Assembly: GCF_040054535.1 (NCBI RefSeq)
Contig: NC_090781.1
Location: 18,565,760 to 18,629,759 of the forward strand
Length of the DNA stretch: 64,000 bases
Origin: Antennarius striatus
Taxonomy: Eukaryota; Chordata; Actinopteri; Lophiiformes; Antennariidae
Reading direction: 5' to 3'
Shown: positions 10,369 through 21,369 of the stretch, piece after piece
How the letters are laid out: each line of letters opens with the position of its first letter
Numbering within the stretch: the first letter of the stretch is position 1
Translations under genes and position numbers: made by a program
The notes under the pieces: model-generated
Databases searched by the model: none
Seen by the model: the letters and a program-made list of their open reading frames with translations, nothing else
Told to the model about the DNA's origin: nothing

Positions 10369-11062
10369 ATACAGTGCTTTGCGAAAGTATTGGCCCCCCA
10401 AGAACTTTTTGACATTTTTCCACATTTCAAGCTTCAAACTTAAAGATAACAAACTAAAATATATTTTAAGAATCAACAACATGTGAGAAACAATTGTGAA
10501 GTGGAACCAAATTTATTCAACATTTTATATTGTGTTTACAAGAGAAAAACTGAAAAGAAGGACGTGCAGAAGTATTGGACCCCTGTTTTATCAGCTCAGC
10601 CAACCAACTCCAGAAGTTCCCTTATGACTTCTGAATGATCCAATGTCGACCTAAATGACTAACAATGACAAACAGACTTCACCTTGGTCTCAGTTTAAAC
10701 GCACCTGCTCTGTGATTGTTTCAGAGGTCCGCGAAAGGAACACTGGAGAACAAACAGTATCATGAAAACCAAAGAACACACCAGACAGGTCCCGGATAAA
10801 GTTGTGGAAAAGTTCAAAGCAGGAATTGGGATACAAGAAGCTCTCACAATATTTAAACATCCCCCGGAGGATACTAAGCAGAGAAGGAGGATACTAAGCA
10901 GAGAAGCAACCTAGAGGCACATGATCACGCTGGATGACCTGCAGACTTACAAAGTTGAGGTGGGAAAATCTGTCCATAAGACAACTATTAGTCGTACTCT
11001 GCATAAATCTGGCCTTTTTGGAAGAGTGGCAAGAAGAGAGCCATTTCTAAAAGAAAACCATA
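10369..11062 (+). mobile_element. Tc1/mariner element, 5' part
   Basis: Starts 'tacagtgctttgcgaaagta', the typical end of a fish Tc1 family. It continues through the coding start region (ATGAAAACCAAAGAACACAC at about 10762, MKTKEHT-like) and later 'gtccataagacaactatta'. The transposase frame is decayed, with deletions in the DNA-binding part. It stops where a GC-rich LTR-like block begins. Unit 2 keeps only the first 400 bp (26746-27147). Confidence 0.8.
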
Positions 11063-12466
11063 TGTAGCCAGAGGCTATTTCCCTCCCTGTCACTGTTTGG
11101 CACTGTGCCAGCCTTTTACGCACAGCTGTGGCGCACTGATGGGGGGGCGGTGCTACGCACACTGTTATATTCAGGTGCGTGCAGTCGCGCCCGCTCTCCC
11201 CTGCTCCTCATGCGCTCCCGTAGTGGCTGTGGCTCAGCGTGGCCGCAAATTGTTTGGCGTGGCATCGGCAGCTCAGTTTCCCCAGACGGCTTCCCATTTG
11301 GGTGGTTTGAACCTGTCGTGTGGTCGCCATCTAGGTACCCAACCGTCTCACCCAGGTAAGCACCCTGCCACCTTTCCCTCCTGTGGGTGCGTAATGCGCA
11401 CTGTGGTGACACGATCTCCACCTGTTCCAGTGTGGCTGGCTGTCGGGGGCCGAGGGAGAGGGGCTGACCTGTGTGGAGCTCTGCTCAGTGCGTCTGTCTA
11501 CCTGCCCGCTCTGGTATGTTAGTTTGCGCTTTGTCCGCCTTCGTTTGCTGTGTTTCCACGCACCAGCTCATTAACATCTCTGTGTAAATCCCAGGTTGTG
11601 TACCCCAGGCGTGTTTGAGACGCACATCCTCCCGTTGCCTGGGGTGTGCTGTGCTTGCGGCGCGCTGGCCATTACAGGACACCACGGACCACTACTCCTT
11701 GGGCCACGCTGCTACCCTGGCTCTTCTCATTAGCCCTGGCCCTTTTATAATGGCTTAGTCTTGGCCCTTTTATACTGGTTTTATTTCATACTGGCCCTCT
11801 TAACCATTTTGTTGAAGTATGGCACATTTGATTTTGGATTATTTGGCTCTTTGAGTTTCCTTTTCTTGTTCTTCATTTGGTTCTTTATTTTGGTTCTGTT
11901 CTTATTTTGGTTAATTCATTCTGTTATATTTTGTTATTTACTATTAGTTCATTGAATTAGTTTGTATATTTAAATCATGTAAATTATCATTTAGTCCACA
12001 CCAGTTTGTGCTGTTCTGTTGTGTTAATTGTTTTTCCTTCTCTGTTAGGTGCTGCGGGCTGACAGCGGCAGTTTTATCCTTGGTGGTGACGCGTTCTTCA
12101 CGATCCCTTTTTTTTTTATTTGAGTGTGTGCAGTGTCACTGGGTGATTCGTTTGATTTTGGTTGTCCCTGCCGCTTGGTAAGCCTGGAGCCCCAGCCCTT
12201 ATTTCCTTTTGACCCCAGTGCTCACCCTATAGTACGGCATAACTGGTGTGTGCCACATATTGTATTATTTTAATTCTTGTTAATAAAAATTTGTTTGTTT
12301 TAATGGAAAACAGTCTCGCCCCAGTGGTATAACGGACCTGTGTGATCAATCTGAGTTTAGGATTTCCTGGGGTGCAATTCCCCAGGTGGCGTTGTCGACT
12401 CATCAATTCCGGTATTCCTCACCACCCCATACTCCGCTCCCGCCACACATACAATGGCCCGTTACA
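11063..12466 (+). mobile_element. Probable solo LTR, gypsy-type
   Basis: A block of about 1.4 kb, TGTAGCC...CCGTTACA, beginning inside the Tc1 element. It has a pyrimidine- and GC-rich left half, an AATAAA at about 12285 and a 3' part ('gtgatcaatctgagttta') that I associate with fish gypsy LTRs. No clean target duplication was found, so the edges are approximate. No coding region: a fossil. Confidence 0.5.
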
Positions 12467-12559
12467 ATAGAAAGGCATAAACAGGCATAGGAATAAGAAG
12501 GCATAAAAAAACGGGTCTAGATAGCATGGGTAGAGTGAAATGTCTACAGTGTGTGCATT
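12467..12559. other. Unassigned spacer
   Basis: Short A-rich text with 'aggcata' repeats, between the LTR-like block and the LINE. Confidence 0.4.
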
Positions 12560-13345
12560 GTTTTTGGTGTATTATATGTGTCATCCCTGAGCTTACGTGT
12601 GGACTCTCTTCTTCTTCGCTTCCCCCAGAGAGGAGTTGAGCAGTTTAATGGCTCGGGGGATGAAGGAGTTCTTAAGTCTGTTGGTCCTGCATGTTAGGAG
12701 GCGCAGCCTCTGGCTGGTCAGGCTTCTCAGGCTCCTCTGGTTGTGCAGAGGGTGGCTGACATTGTCCATGATGTCCAGCAGTTTGTCCAAAGTTCTCTTC
12801 TCTGCCACTGTTGCCAGAGGGTCCAGCTTCAACCCGACCACTGAGCTGGCCCACCTCATCAGCTACTCCAGCCTGGAGAGATCCACCTTAGTCACGCTCC
12901 GTCCCCAACACACCACAGCGTACCACAGGATGCTGTCGACCACAGACTGATAAAACAACCACAGGAGCCTTCTGCAGATGTGGAATGACCTCAGCCTCCT
13001 CAGAAAGTACATCCTATTCTGTGCTTTCTTGTACAGCTGCCTCGTGTTGCTTGTCCAGTCCAGCTTGTTGTCCAGCCACAGCCCAATATATTTATAGGTC
13101 TGCACAACCTCCACCTCCTCCATTCCTATCAGAACTGGTCTAGGTTGGGGTCTGTCCCTCCTGAAGTCAATGACCAGCTCTTTAGTTTTCGAGGTGTTGG
13201 GCTGCAGACTGTTGCTGAGACACCAGCCGACTAAGTCACTCACCAAGCATCTATACTCCTCCTCATTGCCCCTGACACATCCCACGACAGCTGTGTCATC
13301 TGCGAACTTCTGGATGTGACACAGTTCTGAGTTGTAGCAGAAGTA
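12560..13345 (-). mobile_element. L2-type LINE, reverse transcriptase C-terminal part
   Basis: Minus-strand frame reads KFADDTAVVG at about 13310-13281, the catalytic FADD box. It continues NTSKTKELVIDFRR, YKYIGLWLDNKLDW and RRLRSFHICRRLLWLF, then CWGRSVTKVDLSRLE, and runs to the C-terminal TNRLKNSFIPRAIKLLNS. One in-frame TAG after SRLE (12865-12863) interrupts it; the frame resumes at once. The 5' part, including the endonuclease, is absent. This is the usual 5'-truncated LINE copy of the L2 group. Confidence 0.8.
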
Positions 13346-13524
13346 AAATAAAGTTGAGTTTATCTTATTTTATTTTTTTTTACACTTCTTCCGTTTAACC
13401 TCAAAATACCTAAATAAAATAAGAATATTATCATAAAATCATTTAAGACATCCTAATTTTTTTAAAGCACAGCAAAGTCAGATTATTCGGGACTATTTTT
13501 ATGATCATTAAATAATACGCCGTA
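13346..13524. other. AT-rich spacer before unit 2
   Basis: Nothing recognised. It ends where homology to the unit 2/3 junction begins ('attgattaaagaataac'). Confidence 0.5.
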
Positions 13525-13594
13525 ATTGATTAAAGAATAACAGACAGCGACATCTAGTGGTTAATATTAAGGACTACACAGACTCGTCAGTCAA

Positions 13595-13772
13595 GTCTTC
13601 TTTTCCTTTCGGTTTTTCCGTTCAGGGGTCGCCACAGCGAATCAGTTGCCTCCAACCCTGTCTTCTGCATCCTCTTCTCTCACATCAACTACCTTCATCT
13701 CCTCTTTCACTACATCCGTAAACCTCCTCTTTGGTCTTCCTCTAGGCCTCCTAGAGGAAGATCAATAGATTT
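13595..13772 (-). mobile_element. RTE-type LINE 3' fragment, unit 2
   Basis: Contains 'caggggtcgccacagcgaat' and 'cctctttggtcttcctctag', the C-terminal coding end of a common fish RTE element read on the minus strand. Same fragment at about 27218-27382 and 49868-49993. Confidence 0.65.
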
Positions 13773-14396
13773 GATTTTATGAAAAGTTCATTAGTATTAG
13801 TAGTCTTATTGCCCTTTTTTGCAATTTAATCAGAAGATCTATATATGATTTACATGTGTTTCCCCACATTTCACAGCAGTAGGAAAGATATGGAACCACA
13901 AGTGATGAATACAATATGTGCAGACATTCCTTATTCAATATGTGTTTAGTTTTATACAATATACCAAGTGTCTTTCATAATTTATTCCTGATATACTGTA
14001 TATGTTGCTTCCAGCAGATCTGATGATCTCTGATCACTCCCCGAAACCTTATTTCATAAATCCTTTCAATTGCAATCCCATTCTAAATCAAGTTGACCTC
14101 TGTTCTTGACTTGTTGTATGCAAAGATCATGAATTTGGTCTTTTTCTCATTTAAACATAACTTATTTAAATCAAACCATTTTTTAAATTTTATAAGCTCT
14201 GACTCCACCTGGGAAATTAACTGAGAAATGTCAGGTCCCAAGCAATACGTATTTGTATCATCTGCAAAAATTACCAGTTTTAAAATTTCAGAAATTTTGC
14301 ATATGTCATTTAGATACAAAATGAATAGTTTAGGCCCCAAGACAGAGCCTTGGGGTATTCCAAAGGTGATATTTTTCGGTTGTGATGCTATTCCAT
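13773..14396 (-). mobile_element. Second LINE fragment (RT core) lodged in the RTE fragment, unit 2
   Basis: Minus-strand frame FGIPQGSVLGPKLFILYLND then LVIFADDTNTYC, LIKFKKWFDLNKLCL and NEKKTKFMIFAYN. These are the reverse transcriptase B and C boxes, including FADD, of a jockey/CR1/L2-like LINE. Its flanks are both RTE-derived, so it is a nested or chimeric insertion. Repeated at about 27383-28019 in unit 3. Confidence 0.7.
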
Positions 14397-14605
14397 TATT
14401 CCCTTCCATATCATCAGAACCGACTGCCTTTCCGCTCTTCATCCTCTTCAGTGCCTTCCTCACTTCATCCTGACTAATCCTTGCTATTCCCTGGTCTACA
14501 ACATCCACCTGTTCTAGTCTTTGGTCTCTCTCATTTTCCTCGTTCATCAACTCTTCAAAGTACTCTTTCCATCTTCCCATCACACTACTGGCACCTGTCA
14601 ATAGG
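14397..14605 (-). mobile_element. RTE-type LINE RT N-terminal fragment, unit 2
   Basis: Minus-strand frame SVMGRWKEYFEELMNEENER...ISQDEVRKALKRMKSGKAVGSDD, typical of the start of the RTE reverse transcriptase. It is fused in frame to the other LINE's FGIPQGSVLGP. Unit 3 equivalent about 28020-28225. Confidence 0.75.
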
Positions 14606-14606
14606 C

Positions 14607-14647
14607 ACAAAATTATTATTATTATTATTATTATTATTATTGTCATT

Positions 14648-14678
<31 letters not shown>

Positions 14679-14689
14679 TATTATTATAT
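14607..14689. repeat. (ATT)n microsatellite, unit 2
   Basis: Slightly interrupted TTA/ATT run. Unit 3 equivalent at 28272-28336. Confidence 0.9.
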
Positions 14690-14845
14690 AGGGGGACACA
14701 AAAAGACAGCTTGGAGCTCGTCCTTCGTGCTGAAGCGTCGTGCCGACAACAGCAGGTATTCTGCCATCTCATGCACTTACACAACCTTTGCACATCATCA
14801 TTCACTTTGAAAAGAAAGTGTCATTTGCCACCAGTTGGATGAAGG

Positions 14846-16046
14846 TGTGACACACACAAAAGTTTAGTCACATTTTTGTTATATTAGATACTTTTCTTGT
14901 ACTTTGAATAGCCTTTATGTGTATTGAGAATGAATAGGGATCTACTGTATATTCTCGGAATACACCTATTCCACATTCCGCCACCAGGTGGCCGCTCCGT
15001 TTCCAGAGACAGGTTAGCTCGGTGCCCACGTGACGTCCTTCTTCAGATGACCAAGCAAGAGAGAACAACGAACACCGAAAATGACTCTGTGTCGTGTTTT
15101 TCCCTGTTTATTCAGGTAGGTATAACGCTGGCACATGACACACGTTTATACTGTGAGCACTTTGTATCATAAAACAAAACTTGACTTGGTTTTATGCCAG
15201 AAATGACGTTACTTTGCAGTAGTTTGATGTACGTAGTGGAATCGGGTTCTACGCTGAGTTTCTTGGCAGCAGCCATTCCGGCCGTCCACTACGTGACATG
15301 TGGGTGGTTTTGACTGATGGTATTATTTTTGTTGCTCCTTTAGTCTTGCAAGCTTCTGTTTTGTGTTTTAGATTTGTTTACATTGAAAGAGTACATTTCC
15401 GTTTTTTATATATTGTTAATTGTCTCCAGTTTTCCCTTGAAGTGCATCCAGTTGTCTTTATACACTAAATTATGCTAATACAGTGTTAGCCTGTTAGCAG
15501 AACAGAGGTGATGTTGTGTTTGGTTCATGATTATTTCTTGATTTACCTGGTTACACGATGATAGAAATGATTACATGATCCTGCAAATACTTTAAGAGTG
15601 ATGTGATGATTAAAAACAATACAGTCATTAGAGATGTGACGATACGAAAACAGAATGGACTAATCCTATGCAGTAAGCAACATGATTGGTAAAAATCAAA
15701 CATTATTACAGTATATGGATGCTGAGAAATGAAAACATATGGGAATATGGACATATATGAAAAGAATAATGTATTGATGATGAAACTGTATGGAGAAAAT
15801 ATGTGTCATTGATATTTTGTGAACATGATTAATGATTGAAATGATTGAACCACGTTAAAACAAAGAAAGAGAAGTAAAGTGATTTAAGATACATGATTGT
15901 TAATAAATTGAGATGACCAAGGAAGAGAGAACAACGAACACCGAAACTGACTCTGTCTCGTGTTTTTCCCTGTCTATTCAGGTCTACCTGGCAGAGCAGT
16001 TTAAAATATAATCTGTTTACTAGCCACACCCCTGGGGCATGTAACA
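14846..16046. mobile_element. Solo LTR with paired internal repeats, unit 2
   Basis: A 1201-bp insert, TGTGACACAC...CATGTAACA, with the 4-bp target duplication AAGG (14842-14845 and 16047-16050). Unit 1 shows the unoccupied place near 2976. It contains two copies of a 73-bp block (15045-15117 and 15911-15983) ending 'cctgtttattcagg' or 'cctgtctattcagg'. The same insert, with the same duplication, is in unit 3. A related element with the same plan is at 41720-43118. No coding region: a solo LTR fossil. Confidence 0.8.
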
Positions 16047-16050
16047 AAGG

Positions 16051-16867
16051 CATCATAGCTATTTCTTAAAAACTTAATAAACTGTCATTTTAGTTTCAGA
16101 CTACTTGACAGACTAGCATGAAATTATGAGGAGTGGTGATGATACTGGGAGCCAGTGAATTTTGCAGTAAATTATATATTTTGTGTTCAGTAACATTGTG
16201 ACAAGGGCAGAATTTTAGGTTATGAACAGGCAAGAATCAGCCTTGTCCATCAGGATATACTTTCTGGAACATAATACATGAACATACTGTATGTAAATGA
16301 TGTACGCAGATTAATCTGCAGGGAGATAGTTGTTTTCAGTTTTTGCAGTTTTGAGTTCTCTTTTTTCTATACATGTCACATATAGACACATTTAAGAGAC
16401 TGTATGAGATGATTTATTGAAGTCCATCTTCATTCCGTCTTGTATATTTGAAGATGTTTTCCTGGATGATGACCTTTAGTTTACGGTTAAAGGTAATTGT
16501 CAAAAACCCTTTTTGTTAAATTTTATTCATCGCCATCATCAATAGCTGCTCCTCGGTACTTCACCCCTAAGGTGGAATGTCACTGTATGAACTATACTGT
16601 ATGTAAGTTTGTACATGTTGACAATAAAATCACAAACATAATTGAGCATCATTTTATTGATCATAACGTGATTAATACATCAACTTTTGCATCTTCATTT
16701 AATTTCAGATTTAACAGTTAACACATTGTTATGCATTGTATGATTACTTGGCACTATTAGAAAGCAAAAGAAAGAGTAGCAACAACATATTTATGAGTCA
16801 AGAGAATCATATCCATGCTCCCAAAGACCTCAAGATGTATATCAGCGTTTGGTACCATTTCTGTTTT
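16051..16867. other. 3' flank of gene 1, unit 2
   Basis: Contains the gene 1 downstream region with the poly(A) signal at 16653-16658 (minus). It matches 2980-4047 of unit 1 minus that unit's private LTR. Confidence 0.6.
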
Positions 16868-18146
16868 TTAAGGTGTGAGGCCGTGTGGGGTGTAGAATTT
16901 TTTATCCCATTTAAAGTGCAACATGTTCACCAGAGACATTGTGACCTCTTTCAAGGTTTCCGCTATGGCCCTCTCCCTGTTTTCTTTTGTGTAGGTCTCA
17001 GAAGTTGGTCGAACTTCCTCCTCTAATTCTTTCTCCTTTTTTAACAGGTTAGTCAGACTCTCAACTTCAGCACAGTTGCCATACGGCCATTCTTTTATTT
17101 CGCTTGTAATCAAACCAAACAAATTCTTGCATGATCTACAAGAAGCCATTGGTTTTCCATCAGTGAGAGTAAATGCCTGACACCTGACATGCTCTGGAAT
17201 TTTGATGGTTCCATCAAAGTAGGTCTTCTTTTTCGTCTTTGGGTAGTATGTATTCACTGCGTCTGCCACATAAAGCTCCCAGTAGCTGAGGCAGGATCCG
17301 CCTGTCAAAATTCGGCCAGGATTACGACCAGCGGTGGACATGGAGACACCATAGTGTCTCTCTGACTCCTCGGTATTGTTGCACTGGGACACACAAATGG
17401 TGAAGGACACAAACTCTATTGCTTGATCCTTCTTCAATTCAGAGATGAGCTTTTGCAGAGCTGAAATAATTTCACCTTCCTTCTCTTGTCCAGTCAGATA
17501 GACAGTCTGTAAGCAATAACAAAGAGTCACGCCCCGTGTTTGATAAACGTCAAGTTGTAATGAATCTCTAACTATAATAACAGGTCTTTTAGCTGAAGAA
17601 TCACCAATGAGAGAATGAATGATATATTTTTATGAACCATGATCTTACCATGTCCAGCACACATGAAATCGGAGTCCGCATGGGTACTTGGGTGGCATAG
17701 AGGTTAAAAGGGTCCGTGTAATTACCCTTCAAGATGTTCATCATGTCTTCATCAATCACAATATCTTTTGGGCTGTATTTGGGTTCGTTGATCTCTCCCA
17801 AAAAGAAGATGCTATGGAGAATCTATTGAGTCAAAAAATATTCACAAGAAGTGTTTGTGAGAGTTAACAAATATGCTGTTTTTACCAAAATCCAGAATAT
17901 TTGAAATTTTCATTACTGTCTCCATCAGACATACCTCATCCACCAACTTCGAAGGATGTTTTGGAGCCAATCCCACAATGTGCTTGATAACCAGGAAACC
18001 ATTCCTTCTGAAAAAGTCTTTCTTTTCCAGAAATTCCTCTTCCCTTAAAAGAAACACAAATTAAAAACAAATAACAAATAAACATAAAAATGCAATAAGT
18101 GCTTGTAATTCCGAGAATCAGCTCACCTTGTCATTTTCCTTTCCAT
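16868..18146 (-). CDS. Gene 1, copy 2
   Basis: Same four-exon structure as copy 1: 18146-18127, 18043-17935, 17792-17649 and 17506-16868, about 303 residues, all frames open. The last exon differs from copy 1 at 22 of 212 residues but from copy 3 at only one (Ile against Thr, in KKDQAIEF). The first Cys motif is SCRSC here (PCRSC in copy 1), so the prolyl of a canonical deaminase PCxxC is lost while both Cys and the later GNCAE stay. It lies directly downstream of gene 2 copy 2 with about 5 kb between them. Function unknown. Confidence 0.75.
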
Positions 18147-18278
18147 CTGATGTAAGTGGAAATAACACAGAACCAATTACACACTTTACAAATAACTGAC
18201 ATAAAATATGCAATACACAATTTAAACTGAATGGCATAGACTATAGTACTGGTTAACAACTCAAAAGCAGCAACTCAC

Positions 18279-18376
18279 CATATCAGCAAAGAGTAAATGA
18301 AAGAAAGAGTGCCGTCCTTCCCCACAACCAAACTACCACTCGCTTTTATACCCTGTCAACTTCACAGGAAACCAAT
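18279..18376 (-). promoter_or_regulatory. Leader exon and promoter of gene 1 copy 2
   Basis: Leader exon ends at 18279 (GTGAGT donor). A clear TATAAAAG lies at 18343-18350 and a CCAAT box (ATTGG on the minus strand) at 18372-18376. The layout is a standard focused pol II promoter. Confidence 0.6.
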
Positions 18377-20615
18377 CTGCACTCAGCTCTCAAACATACT
18401 GACAAAAAAAAGGTTGATTATGACAATCAAGTGGCTTCTCTGGAAAATGACTGTACATTCATCGCTTGTCATACATTTGTAAATACAGCAGTACAAAGGC
18501 CACTAGGTAACATTAACTTTAATCTCGTGCACCAGAGGTCAATTTGTGTAACGCAGGACGTTAACAATGTTAACACTGAATTTCCAGTCAAAGTAAACGT
18601 GCTGATTAAAATCAACTCTGTTGTCAGTGATGGTGGCAGAGGGCATATTGTGTAATTGGTAAAATATGACAAAAGATCCTGTTTGATAATGATCGAAAAG
18701 TGAAAAAAAGACTCGGGTCGAACTCAAACTTTCATAAATTCTTCTGAGACACATCCCTACGCAAAGTTCATCTATATCTCTAGACAAATTTTTGAGTTGT
18801 CATTTAAAAACACAAATATAACCTCCTAAACAGCGAAAATAAAATAATAATGAAATAATAAATTTATGTTCTGCAATTATTCAATTTTTCATACTTCATA
18901 ATTTAGCAAATATTTGTAAATACAGCAGCACAATGGCCAATAGGTCACATTAACTTTGATCCTGTGCAACATATGGCATATTGTGCAAGCAGGGCGTTAA
19001 CAGTTTTAGAACTGAATTTCCAGTGAAAGTAAACGTGCTGATTAAAATCAACTCTTATCAGTGACAGTGGCAGAGGGCATATTGTGTTATCTGTGGGGTG
19101 TTAACAGTGTCAACACTGAATTTCCAGTGAAAGGGCGATTTACTGTAAATGTTTCCTGCTCACAGTAACTGAGTGGAACTGATGATAAAACTTTTAATGT
19201 TCAAACTCGTCTATTTGTGTTCTTAGGAACTGTACAGTATGTGTCTGTTTTATGAGGTTGTCCTGGAGCCACATCAAACATGGGAGCAATAGGTTCGCTC
19301 TGCTAATAATCTTTCAGTCCAGTTAATATCCAGGCATATTAATCCTGTTCAGATACAATGACCGTTAAAACAGAATACCAGTTTCCTCAGTCTATTATAT
19401 TAGATATAATAGACTGCCTCTAGCATATTAGATGTTGTGATATTAGATAGTGACGCCTTACATTGTAAGAAGGGTGTACCTTACCCACCATGCGGGCCTC
19501 CTGCTAATTTTCACTTGCACTTTTTATTTGCTATTTTATTTTATTTTATTTTATACTTTTTATATTTTACTTATAATTTGAATTTCCCTTGGGATCATTA
19601 AAGTATATATCTATTTAATTAAGTGCATGTTCTGTTGATGCTACATGTGTCTGTTAGTGCACTGTACGTCTTGTGGTATGTCCTGTGGTTTCAGTGTTTC
19701 TTTTTCTCCTGGTGTTTATCCAGTATTTATTCATTATGTAATGCCTGAGCAGTGAATATGTGCAATTTCCTCTGGGATTAATGAAGTATCTATTTATTAA
19801 TGATCACTGTGGGAATTTAAACATAGTTTGAAAACTCACTTGGACCGCCCTCCCTCAGTATCTTCAAAAGGCTAGTTCTGAACTGCAGAATGTTCTGTTT
19901 TACGATAACAATACACAATGCATCATATTACCACATGTAATGTTGTTCAAAGTGCCTTAAGAAGTTGTGTTTGTTGTTTCTCAACTAACACCAGTATGAA
20001 CTGTACGTATACACTAAGGACGTTTTGTAGCTTCTCGACAGCGGTAAACAGTTGTTATTGGCAACAGTAACAATATATTGTTTCAGATCACACAGTGTAG
20101 TAGATGTGACTGCAAAATTTTGTTCCATATTAAAGTCAGCAAGAAATTATTTGTTGGTCCTCCTAAACATGTTTGATTTGTGGCAGATCAGGATCTATTT
20201 CTTTACTTCTATTTCTTTATTTTATTCATCTAACTTTGATAATACCTGTACATGAAATCCACTTTGGCGACTCTGAATCTTCATTCTCAGTCGTGTCTCT
20301 GTACTTAATATTATGCATTGACTTAACACGTATTGTCCCTATATACTTTGGCTCACTCTTTACTATCTCAAACTGAGAAAATTAGGATATCACTACGGGG
20401 GTTAACTGACAAATTTTTACAAATATGGAGCCCATTGTTTCAGTTAGTAAAAGAAAGCCATTATCCTTTTGTTCCAGGCTAGTTTTGTTTATTTGTTTTT
20501 TTATTTATTTTTGTGTACTTATTTACTTTTGGTCCTTATTGTTTTTTTATGCTCTCATATGTTGTATGTGGGCATTGCATAGAGTCGTCCTTATTTTGTT
20601 TTAATGTATCTGTTT
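18377..20615. other. Intergenic DNA, unit 2, left part
   Basis: No gene recognised. It contains repeated 'aatttccagtgaaag' blocks. It also has an extra segment of about 430 bp (18657-19090) absent at the matching place in unit 3 but matching 35440-35870 there. At 19480-19800 are two repeat tails of the type 'gggatcattaaagtatat', characteristic of a fish retroposon 3' end. Confidence 0.6.
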
Positions 20616-21361
20616 TAACACACAAATAAGCACATTTGATTAAAAAATATGTTATGTTGTTACCTACATGTTTGTTGATATGTCACGTTTACTTCTAAAT
20701 GAAGTCCATGCGCCGCTCCTTCTGAACAAAAGCAGCGAAAAAAGTTACATGTTAAGGCAAGGCGAGCGGAAAACAATTGAATGGCTGTAGTTTGCTGTCA
20801 CTTCTTCTAAGGCTGAGGAAAAAGACTCCTCTGCCGAATTCCTGGGATCACCAGCGCCCCCTACCAATGAGGCACGACAGCATCGTGCCCCACGTAGTGC
20901 CTTGTCCCAGCAGTTTCAGGACCACTCGACTCAAGTAAGACGTTACACTCATGCAGTTGTTGACAAAAAAACACTGTACATTATATACATTGGCTCAATT
21001 ATGGAAATTTAGTTCATAGAGCAAACGTGTTTGAATATTTTAATAGCGACATATAGAGAGAGCATTACGGACTCACTGTATAGCATGCCAGCACAGCTAG
21101 TCGAGTCATTGATCAATCCATGGTGAGGCTCGGCCAGCTGGTGCCTCACTGCAGGTCTCTTCTCAGTGTTTCAGCAAAAAATGTGAAAATTCAGCGATTT
21201 TGAGTAAAAATAACCTAAAATTGGTGATGTTGAATGGAAAATAACTATAATATGCATCACTCGATAAATATTAACAATTTCTTCCAATTTTCTTTTCTTT
21301 TTTTTCTCATTATGGCAGGTGAGGCCATGCCTCACCTTCCACCCCTGACCGCACGTCGCTG
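20616..21361. mobile_element. hAT-type element, left end deleted, unit 2
   Basis: Matches 34036-34775 of unit 3. The right terminus CCGCACGTCGCTG and right target copy CTGTAGCA (21362-21369) are intact. The left terminus and left flank are gone through a deletion of about 200 bp with short 'taac' homology at the break. Non-autonomous; no transposase. Confidence 0.75.
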
Positions 21362-21369
21362 CTGTAGCA

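Larger units (their letters stand above)
2885..10771. repeat. Duplication unit 1 of the two-gene cassette
   Basis: Collinear with units 2 and 3 from 'cattctgctttctcatgc' to the Tc1 sequence ending 'catgaaaacca'. The left part (to about 7000) is clearly diverged, with many indels. The right part (about 7335-10771) is nearly identical to unit 2. It lacks the 1.2-kb LTR and the hAT insert of units 2 and 3 and carries its own small LTR. Confidence 0.85.

Noticed and set aside
15045-15983. Duplicated exon ending TTCAGG with GT following
   Set aside because: The paired blocks lie inside an LTR with clear target duplications and the same plan is found at 41720-43118, so an element trait is likelier than host exons.
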